64,000 nucleotides of DNA from Streptomyces celluloflavus (GTDB taxonomy: Bacteria > Actinomycetota > Actinomycetes > Streptomycetales > Streptomycetaceae). The translations under genes were made by a program, and so were the position numbers. Every line of letters starts with the position of its first letter. Position 1 is the stretch's first letter. Shown in pieces: positions 29,857 through 39,079 of this stretch. The stretch lies in NCBI GenBank assembly GCA_000720995.1, contig JOEL01000007.1, forward strand, positions 1 to 64,000, in the 5' to 3' direction. The notes beneath the pieces are model-generated. The model had not been told where the DNA came from. It ran no database searches and saw nothing but the letters and a program-made list of their open reading frames with translations.

Positions 29857-32280
29857 CTAGGACGCCACCACAGTTTTTGTCGACTTGGCGATTTTCTTGG
29901 GATCCTCGGGCTTCTCGGAGCTGCCGGAGCTGTCCTCGTCGCCCATCGCGATACCGCGCCGCTTGGAGACGTAGACCGCGCCGACGATGACCGCGAGCGC
30001 GAACACCGAGACCGCGATCCGCACACCGACGCTCTTGTCCGCGCCGTACGAGAACTTCACCACGGCCGGCGCGATCAGCAGGGCCACCAGGTTCATGACC
30101 TTCAGCAGCGGGTTGATGGCCGGACCCGCGGTGTCCTTGAACGGGTCGCCGACGGTGTCACCGATGACCGTCGCGGCATGCGCGTCGCTGCCCTTGCCGC
30201 CGTGGTGACCGTCCTCGACCAGTTTCTTGGCGTTGTCCCACGCACCACCGGAGTTCGCGAGGAAGACCGCCATCAGGGTGCCGGTGCCGATCGCGCCCGC
30301 CAGGAACGAGCCGAGCGCACCGACGCCGAGCGAGAAGCCGACCGCGATCGGGGTGAGCACCGCCAGCAGCCCCGGGGTGGCCAGTTCGCGCAGCGCGTCC
30401 TTGGTGCAGATGTCGACGACCCGCCCGTACTCCGGCTGCTCCGAGTAGTCCATGATCCCGGGGCGCTCGCGGAACTGCCGGCGCACCTCGAAGACCACCG
30501 CACCGGCCGACCGCGACACCGCGTTGATCGCCAGCCCCGAGAAGAGGAAGACGACCGAGGCGCCGAGGACCAGCCCGACCAGGTTGTTGGGCTGCGAGAT
30601 GTCCAGGCTCAGCCCCATCCCGCTCGCGGCCCGGCCCACCCCGCGTACGGCCGTGGCGATCGCGTCCCGGTACGAGCCGAACAGCGCGGCCGCCGCCAGC
30701 ACCGCCGTCGCGATGGCGATGCCCTTGGTGATGGCCTTGGTGGTGTTGCCGACCGCGTCCAGGTCGGTGAGGACCTGCGCGCCGGCACCGGTGACGTCAC
30801 CGGACATCTCGGCGATGCCCTGCGCGTTGTCGGAGACCGGGCCGAAGGTGTCCATCGCCACGATCACGCCGACGGTGGTCAGCAGACCGGTACCGGCCAG
30901 CGCCACCGCGAACAGCGCCAGCATGATGGACGCGCCGCCCAGCAAGAACGCCCCGTAGACGGCCAGTCCGATCAGCACCGCCGAGTAGACCGCCGACTCC
31001 AGGCCGATCGAGATACCGGAGAGGATGACGGTGGCCGGGCCGGTCAGCGAGGTCTTCCCGATGTCCTGCACGGGCCGCCGGCTGGTCTCGGTGAAATAGC
31101 CGGTCAGCTGCTGGATCAGCGCGGCGAGCACGATGCCGATGGCGACCGCCACCAGCGCCAGGATCCGCGGATCGCCGCGCTGCGCGAGGATCCCCTCGTC
31201 GGTGACGCCGGCCAGGTCCCGGTAGGAGGACGGCAGATAGGTGAAGACCGCGACGGCCACCAGGACCAGCGAGATGCCCGCGGAGATGAAGAAGCCGCGG
31301 TTGATGGCGGTCATCCCGCTGCGGTCGGCGCGCCGGGGTGCGACGACGAAGATGCCGATCATGGCCGTGAGCACGCCGATGGCCGGGACCAGCAGCGGGA
31401 AGGCGAGTCCGGCGTTGCCGAAGGCGGCCGTGCCCAGGATGAGCGCGGCGACCAGCGTCACGGCGTACGACTCGAAGAGGTCGGCCGCCATGCCCGCGCA
31501 GTCGCCGACGTTGTCGCCCACGTTGTCCGCGATGGTCGCGGCGTTCCGCGGGTCGTCCTCGGGGATGCCCTGCTCGACCTTGCCGACGAGGTCGGCGCCG
31601 ACGTCCGCGGCCTTGGTGAAGATGCCGCCGCCGACCCTCATGAACATCGCGATCAGCGCAGCACCCAGACCGAAGCCCTCCAGCACCTTGGGTGCGTCGA
31701 CGGCGTACACGAGCACCACACAGGACGCGCCCAGCAGGCCGAGCCCCACCGTGAACATGCCGACGACGCCGCCCGTGCGGAAAGCGATCTTCATGGCTTT
31801 GTGCGAGACCGCCGTAAGATCCTTTTCCTGGGAATCACCCTCGGCCGGCGTGGCTTCCCGCGCGGCGGCCGCGACGCGCACATTGCTGCGCACCGCGAGC
31901 CACATGCCGATATAGCCGGTGGCCGCCGAGAATCCGGCGCCGATCAAGAAGAAGGCGCTGCGCCCCGCGCGTTGCGTCCAATTGTCCGCGGGCAGCAGCA
32001 TGAGCAGGAAGAACACCACGACGGCGAATACGCCGAGAGTGCGCAACTGCCGGGCGAGGTAGGCATTCGCGCCTTCCTGCACCGCGGCCGCGATCTTCTT
32101 CATACTGTCGGTTCCCTCGCCGGCCGCGAGCACTTGACGCACCAGCACCGCCGCGACGGCCAGCGCCGCCAGGGCGACGACGGCGATCACCAGCACGATG
32201 TCGCGGTTGCCGGTCGTCAACGACGGTCCGGCCAGAAAAGAGGGGGTTTCCAGCAACTGAGGGGTGTAAGGCCCCGCCAT
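29857..32280 (-). CDS. hppA: K+-insensitive-type membrane H+-pumping pyrophosphatase
   Basis: An 807-residue integral membrane protein with around 16 hydrophobic segments that couples pyrophosphate hydrolysis to proton export. Catalytic-loop signatures are DVGADLVGKVEQGIPEDDPRNAA and DNVGDNVGDCAGMAADLFE, with GTAAFGN and, near the C-terminus, GGAWDNAKK and HAATVIGDTVGDPFKDTAGPA. An AAGGAGG site 4 nt before the ATG predicts strong translation. The C-terminus is a short charged tail. The gene is monocistronic. The Lys/Ala position that sets potassium dependence cannot be called reliably by eye, so the K+ class is tentative. Confidence 0.95.
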   Translation of the reverse strand: MAGPYTPQLLETPSFLAGPSLTTGNRDIVLVIAVVALAALAVAAVLVRQVLAAGEGTDSMKKIAAAVQEGANAYLARQLRTLGVFAVVVFFLLMLLPADNWTQRAGRSAFFLIGAGFSAATGYIGMWLAVRSNVRVAAAAREATPAEGDSQEKDLTAVSHKAMKIAFRTGGVVGMFTVGLGLLGASCVVLVYAVDAPKVLEGFGLGAALIAMFMRVGGGIFTKAADVGADLVGKVEQGIPEDDPRNAATIADNVGDNVGDCAGMAADLFESYAVTLVAALILGTAAFGNAGLAFPLLVPAIGVLTAMIGIFVVAPRRADRSGMTAINRGFFISAGISLVLVAVAVFTYLPSSYRDLAGVTDEGILAQRGDPRILALVAVAIGIVLAALIQQLTGYFTETSRRPVQDIGKTSLTGPATVILSGISIGLESAVYSAVLIGLAVYGAFLLGGASIMLALFAVALAGTGLLTTVGVIVAMDTFGPVSDNAQGIAEMSGDVTGAGAQVLTDLDAVGNTTKAITKGIAIATAVLAAAALFGSYRDAIATAVRGVGRAASGMGLSLDISQPNNLVGLVLGASVVFLFSGLAINAVSRSAGAVVFEVRRQFRERPGIMDYSEQPEYGRVVDICTKDALRELATPGLLAVLTPIAVGFSLGVGALGSFLAGAIGTGTLMAVFLANSGGAWDNAKKLVEDGHHGGKGSDAHAATVIGDTVGDPFKDTAGPAINPLLKVMNLVALLIAPAVVKFSYGADKSVGVRIAVSVFALAVIVGAVYVSKRRGIAMGDEDSSGSSEKPEDPKKIAKSTKTVVAS

Positions 32281-32936
32281 TCGTCCTCCTTGACGTTTGG
32301 CACATGGGCGCGCGGAAGCACGCTCAGGCGTCCTGAGCAAGATGTGGACGGATTGTAGGGAGCCGCACCAGATCAAAACAGTGCGCGGCAAAGGGAATTC
32401 GCCTGTGGCCGGGAAGATCAAAAGGACTGCGCCCGCAGAATTAACCCGGACGAAGGAAAGCGAAGAATTAGCTGACCACTACCCGATGATCTCAGTGTCC
32501 TACTGATTGCCGCTGCTCAAAGACGCGCGAACGGAAATCCGGACCTGCCGCGGCCCGCGCGGCAATGGAGACGATCAACCCCTGACAACCGCCGAACGGG
32601 TGACCTGTGACGTGTCCACCGCCCCGCCGAACGGCCGGAGAACACCCGACGGATCGTCAGATCACGTCCTGATCCTGGCGGGTCGGGCCCGGACCGCTGC
32701 CGCCCGTACCGCGTCGGCAGGCGTCCGCCCGCTCCCACCGCGGCGCCGAACCGCTGCCGCACCGTGGCAGGCGCAACGTTTCTTCACCACCGGCCGCGTG
32801 GACGAATTCCAGCCTGCCGGAAACCGGTCTGCCGGCGCACGCCGTTCAGCGAAGGAGAGCCGGCGCTTCGGTCCGCCACCCACCGGGTACTACGGACCAT
32901 CCCAGACGCACTACGGCAGAGCCGGGGCCGCTCTCG
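32281..32936. other. Long region upstream of hppA
   Basis: About 655 bp between hppA and the apgA stop. The 32330-32510 part is clearly less GC-rich than its surroundings and is the likely hppA promoter and leader. Frames on both strands are short and lack ribosome binding sites. Two copies of GGCAGAGCCGG lie near 32919 and 32941. Confidence 0.5.
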
Positions 32937-33362
32937 TCACGGCAGAGCCGGAGCCGGTGCCGTCGGCCAGCTCATCCGGATGACGCCGCCGTGCTCACCG
33001 GAGGTCACCTCGACGTCGTCGACCAGCCCGCTGATGACCGCGAGGCCCATCTCGTCGTCGCCCTCGGCGTCGCCGCTCTCCACGGCGCCGTCCGCACGCT
33101 CACCGGCGCCGCCGGGCACCTCGTCGCCCACCTCGATCGAGAACTTCTTCTCGTCCTCGACCAGGACGACCCGCACCGGCGCCACGATGCCGTTGCTGAC
33201 ATGCAGCCCCACCGCGCGGCTGCACGCCTCACCGACGGCGAGCCGCACCTCGTCCAGCACGGCCTCGTCCACCCCGGCGCGCCTCGCCACGGCGGCCGCG
33301 ACCAGACGCGCGGTCCGGACGTGCTCGGGAAGGGCGCTGAAGCGAAGTTCGACGGTGGCCAT
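32937..33362 (-). CDS. apgA: RsbW-type anti-sigma factor (serine kinase) partner of BldG
   Basis: A 141-residue GHKL ATPase-fold protein: the N-box region LDEVRLAVGEACSRAVGLH and the G-box region DDEMGLAVISGLVDDVEV are present, as in SpoIIAB/RsbW. These proteins hold a sigma factor and phosphorylate their anti-anti-sigma partner. It lies 107 bp downstream of bldG on the same strand, the arrangement of bldG and apgA in Streptomyces. An acidic loop (GERADGAVESGDAEGDDE) is inserted before the G-box. AAGGGGG precedes the ATG. The sigma target cannot be read from the sequence. Confidence 0.9.
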   Translation of the reverse strand: MATVELRFSALPEHVRTARLVAAAVARRAGVDEAVLDEVRLAVGEACSRAVGLHVSNGIVAPVRVVLVEDEKKFSIEVGDEVPGGAGERADGAVESGDAEGDDEMGLAVISGLVDDVEVTSGEHGGVIRMSWPTAPAPALP

Positions 33363-33469
33363 GCCATCCCCCTTGGTATGCGGGCGTGCGACGCAGGGGG
33401 CCGGACCGTCACGTCCGGATCCCCCCACTACTTCCTCCCCGCGCCGGAGCGCGGGGCACCGTGAAACCG

Positions 33470-33811
33470 TCAGTCGGTCGCTGAGACGGCATCGTCGACC
33501 GAGGTGTGAATCGGGAACACCTTGGTCAGTCCGGTGATACGGAAGATCTTGAGAATGCGCTCCTGGTTGCAGACCAGGCGCAGCGAGCCCTCATGGGCAC
33601 GCACCCGCTTGAGCCCGCCCACCAGCACGCCGAGTCCCGTGGAGTCGAGGAAGTCGACACGTTCCATGTCCACCACGAGGTGGTAGCTTCCGTCGTTCAC
33701 AAGCTCGACCAGCTGCTCCCGCAGCTTGGGCGCGGTGTATACATCAATCTCGCCACCGACCTCGACGACCGTACGGTCGCCAACGGTCCGGGTCGACAGG
33801 GACAGGTCCAC
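33470..33811 (-). CDS. bldG: Anti-sigma factor antagonist BldG
   Basis: A 113-residue STAS-domain protein required in Streptomyces for aerial development and antibiotic production. The phosphorylatable Ser is Ser57 in [16 protein letters not shown]. The other STAS landmarks, [15 protein letters not shown] and [11 protein letters not shown], are intact. It starts at GTG with GGAGGATCC upstream and is followed by the anti-sigma gene, with which it is probably co-transcribed. It is divergent from the helicase gene across only 80 bp, so the two promoter regions overlap. Confidence 0.97.
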   Translation of the reverse strand: MDLSLSTRTVGDRTVVEVGGEIDVYTAPKLREQLVELVNDGSYHLVVDMERVDFLDSTGLGVLVGGLKRVRAHEGSLRLVCNQERILKIFRITGLTKVFPIHTSVDDAVSATD

Positions 33812-33891
33812 GGATCCTCCAGCACCTTGCTATCGAGCGGTCGCCCCCCTGGGGCCTCCCCACCGAAGGTAGGGGCGGATCGGCAGCCGCG

Positions 33892-36333
33892 ATGGCATTC
33901 AATCACTTACCGGCAGGCGTGCACGACGCCTTGTCAGCATTGTCGGTCACTCCGGTGACACACTCGATGCCAATGGCCTCCGATCCACTCCCGCCGGACG
34001 CGGGCACGCGACCCTCCCCGGGCATGATTCTCGACCGCCTCACCCGGGGAGCGACCCGCGCTGCGCGCATCACTCATACGGAGCACTTGCCCCCGCGGAC
34101 CGGCAGCCATGCCGACTGGCCGGCGCGGATCCGGCCGGAAGTGATCGGTGCCATCCGATCGGCCGGAATCGATCGCCCCTGGGCCCACCAGGCACGGACA
34201 TGCGAACACGCGCTGCGCGGCGAGTCGGTGGTCGTCGCCACCGGCACCGCCTCCGGCAAGTCCCTCGCCTATCTCGCGCCGGTCCTCTCCACCCTCCTGG
34301 ACGGCTCCGAGGCGCCCAACGGACGGGGCACCACGGCGCTGTATCTGGCCCCCACGAAGGCGCTGGCGGCCGATCAGCGGCGGGCCGTACGCGCGCTGGC
34401 CGCCCCGCTCGGCACGGCCGTCCGGCCCGCGGTCTACGACGGTGACACCCCCGTCGAGGAACGCGAATGGGTACGCCAGTACGGCAACTACGTCCTGACC
34501 AATCCCGACATGCTGCACCGCGGCATCCTCCCGGCCCACCCCCGCTGGTCCTCCTTCCTGCGCGCGCTGCGCTATGTCGTCATCGACGAATGCCACACCT
34601 ACCGCGGCGTCTTCGGCTCCCATGTGGCGCAGGTCATCCGCCGGCTGCGGCGCGTCTGCGCCCGTTACGGCTCCGCGCCGGTCTTCCTGCTGGCCTCCGC
34701 CACCGCCGCGGAACCCGCCCGTGCGGCCACCCTGCTGACCGGGCTGGACGTGGCGGAAATCACGGAGGACACCTCGCCGCGCGGCGAGTTGGTCTTCGCG
34801 CTGTGGGAGCCGCCGCTGACCGAACTGCACGGCGAGCAGGGCGCACCGGTCCGCCGCACCGCCACCGCCGAGACCGCCGATCTGCTCACCGACCTCACCG
34901 TCCAGGACGTCCGCACCGTCGCCTTCGTACGCTCCCGCCGGGGCGCCGAACTGATCGCGCTGATCGCGCAGGAGCGGCTCGCGGAGGTGGACCGCTCGCT
35001 GCCGTCGCGGGTGGCCGCGTACCGCGGTGGCTATCTTCCCGAGGAGCGCCGCGCCCTGGAACGCGCGCTGCACAGCGGCGAGCTGCTCGGCCTGGCCGCC
35101 ACCACCGCGCTCGAACTGGGCGTGGACGTCTCGGGGCTGGACGCGGTGGTCATCGCCGGCTATCCCGGCACCCGCGCCTCGCTGTGGCAGCAGGCCGGGC
35201 GGGCGGGCCGCTCCGGGCAGGGCGCCCTCGCCGTCCTCGTGGCCCGCGACGACCCGCTGGACACCTATCTCGTCCACCACCCCGAGGCGCTCTTCGACCA
35301 GCCGGTCGAGTCCACCGTCCTGGACCCGGACAACCCCTATGTCCTCGCCCCGCATCTGTGCGCGGCCGCCGCCGAACTCCCCCTCACCGAAGCCGATTTC
35401 GCGCTCTTCGGGCCCGCGGCCGCCGGGCTGCTGCCGCAGCTGGAGACCGCCGGTCTGCTGCGCCGGCGCGCCACCGCCTGGCACTGGACGCGCCGCGAGC
35501 GCGCCGCCGACCTGACCGACATCCGCGGCCAGGGCGGTTCGCCGGTGCAGATCGTCGAGGCCGGCACCGGGCGGCTGCTGGGCACCGTGGACGCGGGCGC
35601 CGCGCACACCACCGTCCACGACGGGGCCGTCCACCTCCATCAGGGCCGTACGTACCTCGTCCAGCGCCTCGACCTGGAGGACGATGTCGCCCTCGTCGAG
35701 GAGGCCAACCCGCCCTATTCCACGACCGCCCGCGACACCACCGCCGTCTCCGTCCTCGAAACCGACACCGAGATCCCCTGGGGCGACGCCCGGCTCTGCT
35801 TCGGCTCCGTCGAAGTCACCAATCAGGTCGTCTCCTTCCTGCGCCGCAAGCTGATCTCCGGCGAGGTCCTGGGCGAGACCAAGCTGGACCTCCCGCCGCG
35901 GACGCTGCGCACCCGCGCGGTGTGGTGGACGGTCACCGAGGACCAGCTCGACGCCGCCCGCGTCAATCCGGAGCAGCTGGGCGGCGCCCTGCACGCCGCG
36001 GAGCACGCCTCCATCGGCATGCTGCCGCTCTTCGCCACCTGTGACCGCTGGGACATCGGCGGCGTCTCCGTCCCGCTCCATCCGGACACCCTCCTGCCCA
36101 CGGTCTTCGTCTACGACGGCCACCCCGGCGGCGCCGGCTTCGCCGAACGCGCCTTCCACACGGCGGCCGACTGGCTGACCGCCACCCGCGATGCCATCGC
36201 CTCCTGCGAATGTGACGCCGGCTGCCCGTCCTGCATCCAGTCCCCCAAATGCGGCAACGGCAACGACCCCCTCCACAAACGGGGAGCGGTCCGGCTGCTC
36301 ACAGAGCTTCTGCGGGGAGCGGTGGCCCCCTAG
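33892..36333 (+). CDS. DEAD/DEAH-box helicase with DUF1998 Cys cluster
   Basis: An 813-residue superfamily 2 helicase. Motifs are the WAHQ Q-motif-like start, ATGTASGKSLAY (I), APTKALAADQ (Ia), TNPDML, DECHTYRG (II, DECH), SATAAEP (III), AGYPGTRASLWQQAGRAGRSGQ (V/VI). The C-terminal DUF1998-type domain has four cysteines in CECDAGCPSCIQSPKCGNGN, which would bind zinc or an iron-sulfur cluster. This architecture (YprA/MrfA or Hrq1-like) is linked to DNA-damage repair in other bacteria. The first about 30 residues are probably non-essential, and a later ATG is possible. Confidence 0.92.
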   Translation: MAFNHLPAGVHDALSALSVTPVTHSMPMASDPLPPDAGTRPSPGMILDRLTRGATRAARITHTEHLPPRTGSHADWPARIRPEVIGAIRSAGIDRPWAHQARTCEHALRGESVVVATGTASGKSLAYLAPVLSTLLDGSEAPNGRGTTALYLAPTKALAADQRRAVRALAAPLGTAVRPAVYDGDTPVEEREWVRQYGNYVLTNPDMLHRGILPAHPRWSSFLRALRYVVIDECHTYRGVFGSHVAQVIRRLRRVCARYGSAPVFLLASATAAEPARAATLLTGLDVAEITEDTSPRGELVFALWEPPLTELHGEQGAPVRRTATAETADLLTDLTVQDVRTVAFVRSRRGAELIALIAQERLAEVDRSLPSRVAAYRGGYLPEERRALERALHSGELLGLAATTALELGVDVSGLDAVVIAGYPGTRASLWQQAGRAGRSGQGALAVLVARDDPLDTYLVHHPEALFDQPVESTVLDPDNPYVLAPHLCAAAAELPLTEADFALFGPAAAGLLPQLETAGLLRRRATAWHWTRRERAADLTDIRGQGGSPVQIVEAGTGRLLGTVDAGAAHTTVHDGAVHLHQGRTYLVQRLDLEDDVALVEEANPPYSTTARDTTAVSVLETDTEIPWGDARLCFGSVEVTNQVVSFLRRKLISGEVLGETKLDLPPRTLRTRAVWWTVTEDQLDAARVNPEQLGGALHAAEHASIGMLPLFATCDRWDIGGVSVPLHPDTLLPTVFVYDGHPGGAGFAERAFHTAADWLTATRDAIASCECDAGCPSCIQSPKCGNGNDPLHKRGAVRLLTELLRGAVAP

Positions 36334-36807
36334 GTCCTGTGGGGCCTGGCCGGGGCCGGGGGAACGCGACGGGGAGGCGGGCGTCGGTCGCGTCGCGGGG
36401 CCGGTGGGATGGGCGGCCATGGGACGGATGCCAGTGGGACGGACGGTCGGTGGGGCGGACGGCCAGTGAGACGGACGGCCGGTGGAGCGGACGGCCGGTG
36501 GAGCGGACGGCCAGTGAGACGGACGGCCGGTGGAGCGGACGGTCGGTGGGGCGGACGGTCGGTGGGGCGAGCGATGACGGGGCGGGCGGCTTACGGGACC
36601 GTGTGGCTGCCCGGAGCTCGCACCCCTCTCCGGCCGTACGCCCGCAGCCGCCCACGGCCGTCGTAGCGGCACGTCGGCGTCGTCGCCGCCCCCACCGGCC
36701 GCCCGGCCCCGCCGCCACCGCCGCGCGGCCCCGCCGGCCCTCCCTGCGCCCTCATCTCGGCTCCACTGCGGCCTCCTCACTGCCCTCACCAGGCATTCAC
36801 CACGCAC
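36334..36807. other. Repeat-bearing gap after the helicase gene
   Basis: About 475 bp between the convergent helicase and pilus genes. It holds the 16-bp tandem array described separately, a GC-rich low-complexity stretch, and no supported gene. Open frames across it exist only because of the repeats. Confidence 0.6.
36441..36568. repeat. 16-bp tandem repeat, eight units
   Basis: Eight contiguous 16-bp units start with GGACGG and come in three variants: GGACGGTCGGTGGGGC, GGACGGCCAGTGAGAC and GGACGGCCGGTGGAGC. Their order A-B-C-C-B-C-A-A suggests block duplications. A more degenerate 19-bp unit precedes the array. There are no spacers. It sits between convergent genes and may vary in copy number among strains. 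Confidence 0.93.
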
Positions 36808-37302
36808 TCACCGCGGCACCCGTGGCCCGGCCTGCGTCCTCCGGTCCGGCCGCGCCTCCTGGTCCGGCCACTTCTCACGGTCCAGCAGCTCCTCCTGGTC
36901 CGGCTGCTCCTCCTGGCCCGGCTGCTCCCCCGGTTCGGCCGTGGGCGGACCCCCGGATACGGCCGTGGGCGGGCCGGCCCGGGACCGTACCCGGGAGGTG
37001 AACGGGTGTCTGCCCGCCTCGGCCGAGACATCGGCGACCGCCTCGGACAGGGAGCAGCGCACCAGGCGGGCGTGCTGTGCGGCCGCCACCCGTCGCGCCG
37101 CCGCGCAGGCCGTGGCCGGGCCCTCGCGAGCGTGGTCCGCGGCGGCCAGCGCCGCCAGGTCCGCGGCGCCACCCGCCCGGTGCCGTGCGGTCACGACCTG
37201 GCCCAGGCCGATCAGTGCCACGAAGACAGCGCAGAGGGCCGCCATCGCGAAGACCGTCCAGACCGTCGCCGACCCCTCATCGCCCCACGGTCTCCTCCGC
37301 AA
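36808..37302 (-). CDS. TadE/Rv3654c-like membrane pseudopilin
   Basis: A 164-residue last gene of the Tad locus. The N-terminal region GSATVWTVFAMAALCAVFVALIGLG is one hydrophobic helix preceded by a short basic start, as in TadE/TadF minor pilins. A helical Ala-rich domain with two Cys follows (CAAARRV, VRCSLSEA). The C-terminal 55 residues are low-complexity Gln/Glu/Pro/Arg and probably disordered. The start appears to be TTG, inside the end of the upstream TadE gene; no strong ribosome binding site is visible. Confidence 0.75.
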   Translation of the reverse strand: MRRRPWGDEGSATVWTVFAMAALCAVFVALIGLGQVVTARHRAGGAADLAALAAADHAREGPATACAAARRVAAAQHARLVRCSLSEAVADVSAEAGRHPFTSRVRSRAGPPTAVSGGPPTAEPGEQPGQEEQPDQEELLDREKWPDQEARPDRRTQAGPRVPR

Positions 37303-37765
37303 GAGCCACCGCCTCCCCGCCGACCCGCACTGTCAGCCGTCCCACACCCGGAAGATCTGCCTCGACCCGTACACGTACGAGGTCGCCCTCCCGCGCCAGC
37401 GCGACCCGCGCACCCCGTGGGGCCGCGCCGTGCGCCGCCCGGAACACCGCCGCCCGCGGTTCCGACCGCGCCGCCGCCCGCGCCCCGGCCCGTGCCGCGT
37501 CCACGCACTCGATCCGGGCGCAGACCGCCATCAGGCCCCAGATCAGCGCCGCCACGACCGCCACCAGAACCGGTATCACCAGGGCCGCCTCCGCCGTCAC
37601 GAAGCCCGCGTCGCGGCCGGTCCGCCGGGCATTGCGGACTGCGGGAGCGGGGTGGCGCGGCCCCGCACGGGAGGCCGGGGCACCGGCCGCGCCCCGCGCC
37701 CGCCGGGCACCACGCCACCCGGCACCCCTGACCGCCCCCGCGCCCGATCGGTCAGAACTGCACAT
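37277..37765 (-). CDS. TadE-like minor pilin
   Basis: A protein of about 162 residues started at the ATG overlapping the previous stop. A basic Ala/Arg-rich leader of some 55 residues is followed by the TadE signature GFVTAEAALVIPVLVAVVAALIW (a prepilin-like Glu and hydrophobic helix). A beta-rich C-terminal domain follows (DLVRVRVEADLPGVGRLTV). The long leader is atypical and translation may begin nearer the hydrophobic helix. The product would be processed and built into, or help assemble, Flp-type pili. Confidence 0.8.
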   Translation of the reverse strand: MCSSDRSGAGAVRGAGWRGARRARGAAGAPASRAGPRHPAPAVRNARRTGRDAGFVTAEAALVIPVLVAVVAALIWGLMAVCARIECVDAARAGARAAARSEPRAAVFRAAHGAAPRGARVALAREGDLVRVRVEADLPGVGRLTVRVGGEAVALAEETVGR

Positions 37766-37940
37766 CGAGCGCCCTTTGGACCACCGATCGCAACAGCGCC
37801 TGGACCGCTCCACTCGTCACCACCTTGTAGAGCACCGCCGCGAAGGCACACGCGGCGAGCGTCCCCATGGCGTACTCCGCCGTGGTCATCCCCCGGTCCG
37901 CCCCCGCCGCACGCAGCCGTGCACCCCACCGTCGAAACAT
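37752..37940 (-). CDS. Short Flp-pilin-like protein (DUF4244)
   Basis: A 62-residue protein with AAGGGGG before the ATG. The layout is prepilin-like: a basic N-terminus (MFRRWGARLRAAGADRG), then MTTAEYAMGTLAACAFAAVLYKVV, where the Glu after the cleavage region and the hydrophobic helix match type IVb pilins, then a short amphipathic tail. It is the most likely structural pilin of this locus. The DNA immediately upstream (37950-38060) has repeated TCGCTTGATTCCG-like units. It overlaps the TadE-like gene by 14 bp. Confidence 0.85.
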   Translation of the reverse strand: MFRRWGARLRAAGADRGMTTAEYAMGTLAACAFAAVLYKVVTSGAVQALLRSVVQRALDVQF

Positions 37941-38082
37941 CGCCGTCCCCCTTGATTCCGCTTGAGCTCGCTTGGTTTCGCTTGATTCCGTTTCAACTCG
38001 ATTGCGTTCAATCGCGCTCGGTTCGCCCCGCTCGAACTCGCCCGGACTCGCCCCCTTCACTCGAACTCGCCTCCCCTGCGGA

Positions 38083-39006
38083 TCAGTTACGGCCCAGCAG
38101 TCCGTCCGCCAGACCGATCAGCACCGGCGCGACCCCGAGCGTCAGGAACGCGGGCAGGAAGCACGCCGACAGCGGCAGGGTGACCAGCACCCCCGCCCGC
38201 CGGGCCCGCGCGGCCGCCGTCCTGCCCCACTCCGTACGGAGCTCCGCGGCGATCCGTGAGGCTGACTCGACGGCCGGCACCCCGGATATCCCGGCGCGCT
38301 CCATGCAGCGCGCCAGCCCTTCGGCTCCGGGCAGGGCGGCCAACCGCGGCCATACGACGGCTGGTTCGCCACCCAGGCGCAGCTCCGCCGCCACGTGGCG
38401 CAGCCGCTCGCCGACCGGGCCGTCCAGCGACCGCCCCACCGCCTCGGCGGACTCCTGCGGCCCGGCCCCCGCCGCCAGGCAGGCGGCTAGCAGGTCCCCG
38501 GCCGGCGCCAGTTCGGCCCGGACCCTGTCCTGCGCCAACTGCCTGGCCGCAACGGCGCGTTGCCGCGTCAGCCAGCGGTGCGCGCCGTACCCCGCGGCGA
38601 GTCCCGCCACGATGCCGCCCGCTCCGCCCACGAGGACGGCCACGAAGACGACCACCCCCAACGGCCCCCACCACACCGTGAGCCCACCGCTCCCCCGGTG
38701 ACCGGTCCGCGGATCACCGTCCTGCCGGCCGCCGTCCTGCCGACCGCCGTCCTTCGCTCCGCCGCCCTCGGCCGCGTACAGGGCTCTGCGCCCACGGCTC
38801 CGCCACCCGGCGGCCGTGCTCCGGCGCGGCCGGGCGCGGTCGCCCACGGCGAGTCCGTCCTGTTCGCCGCCGAGCGCGCCCAGCGCCCGCTGCCGGACGG
38901 CCCGCCCACGGCGCACCTCGTGCACCAGCGCCATGGCGCAGAGCACGACCAACGCGGCCGCGACCGCCACCCCCAGCCTGTGGACGGCTTCCGGACCCAT
39001 GTACAT
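38083..39006 (-). CDS. tadC: TadC-like inner-membrane platform protein (T2SSF domain)
   Basis: A 307-residue protein. A hydrophobic helix near the N-terminus (VAVAAALVVLCAMALVHEV), a charged linker with GGRQDGGRQDGD repeats, a pair of hydrophobic helices (about 110-140), a GspF-type cytoplasmic domain with ACLAAGAGPQESAEAVGRSL, and C-terminal helices (VTLPLSACFLPAFLTLGVAPV). It forms the platform on which the ATPase drives pilin assembly. GGAGG lies before the ATG. It is part of a tadZ-A-B-C-pilin-E-E operon. Confidence 0.88.
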   Translation of the reverse strand: MYMGPEAVHRLGVAVAAALVVLCAMALVHEVRRGRAVRQRALGALGGEQDGLAVGDRARPRRSTAAGWRSRGRRALYAAEGGGAKDGGRQDGGRQDGDPRTGHRGSGGLTVWWGPLGVVVFVAVLVGGAGGIVAGLAAGYGAHRWLTRQRAVAARQLAQDRVRAELAPAGDLLAACLAAGAGPQESAEAVGRSLDGPVGERLRHVAAELRLGGEPAVVWPRLAALPGAEGLARCMERAGISGVPAVESASRIAAELRTEWGRTAAARARRAGVLVTLPLSACFLPAFLTLGVAPVLIGLADGLLGRN

Positions 39007-39079
39007 CGCGCTTCGCCTCCCGCCCTCTCCGTCGTCCCTCGCTACTGCTCCTGCGTTCTGCCTACGCCGCTGCCTTCCG

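Noticed and set aside
36441..36568. CRISPR array
   Set aside because: Units are contiguous 16-mers with no spacers, and no cas genes are in the window.
33934..36807. Minus-strand frame of 957 codons across the helicase gene
   Set aside because: Antisense to the helicase; it crosses the 16-bp repeat and has no recognisable domain.
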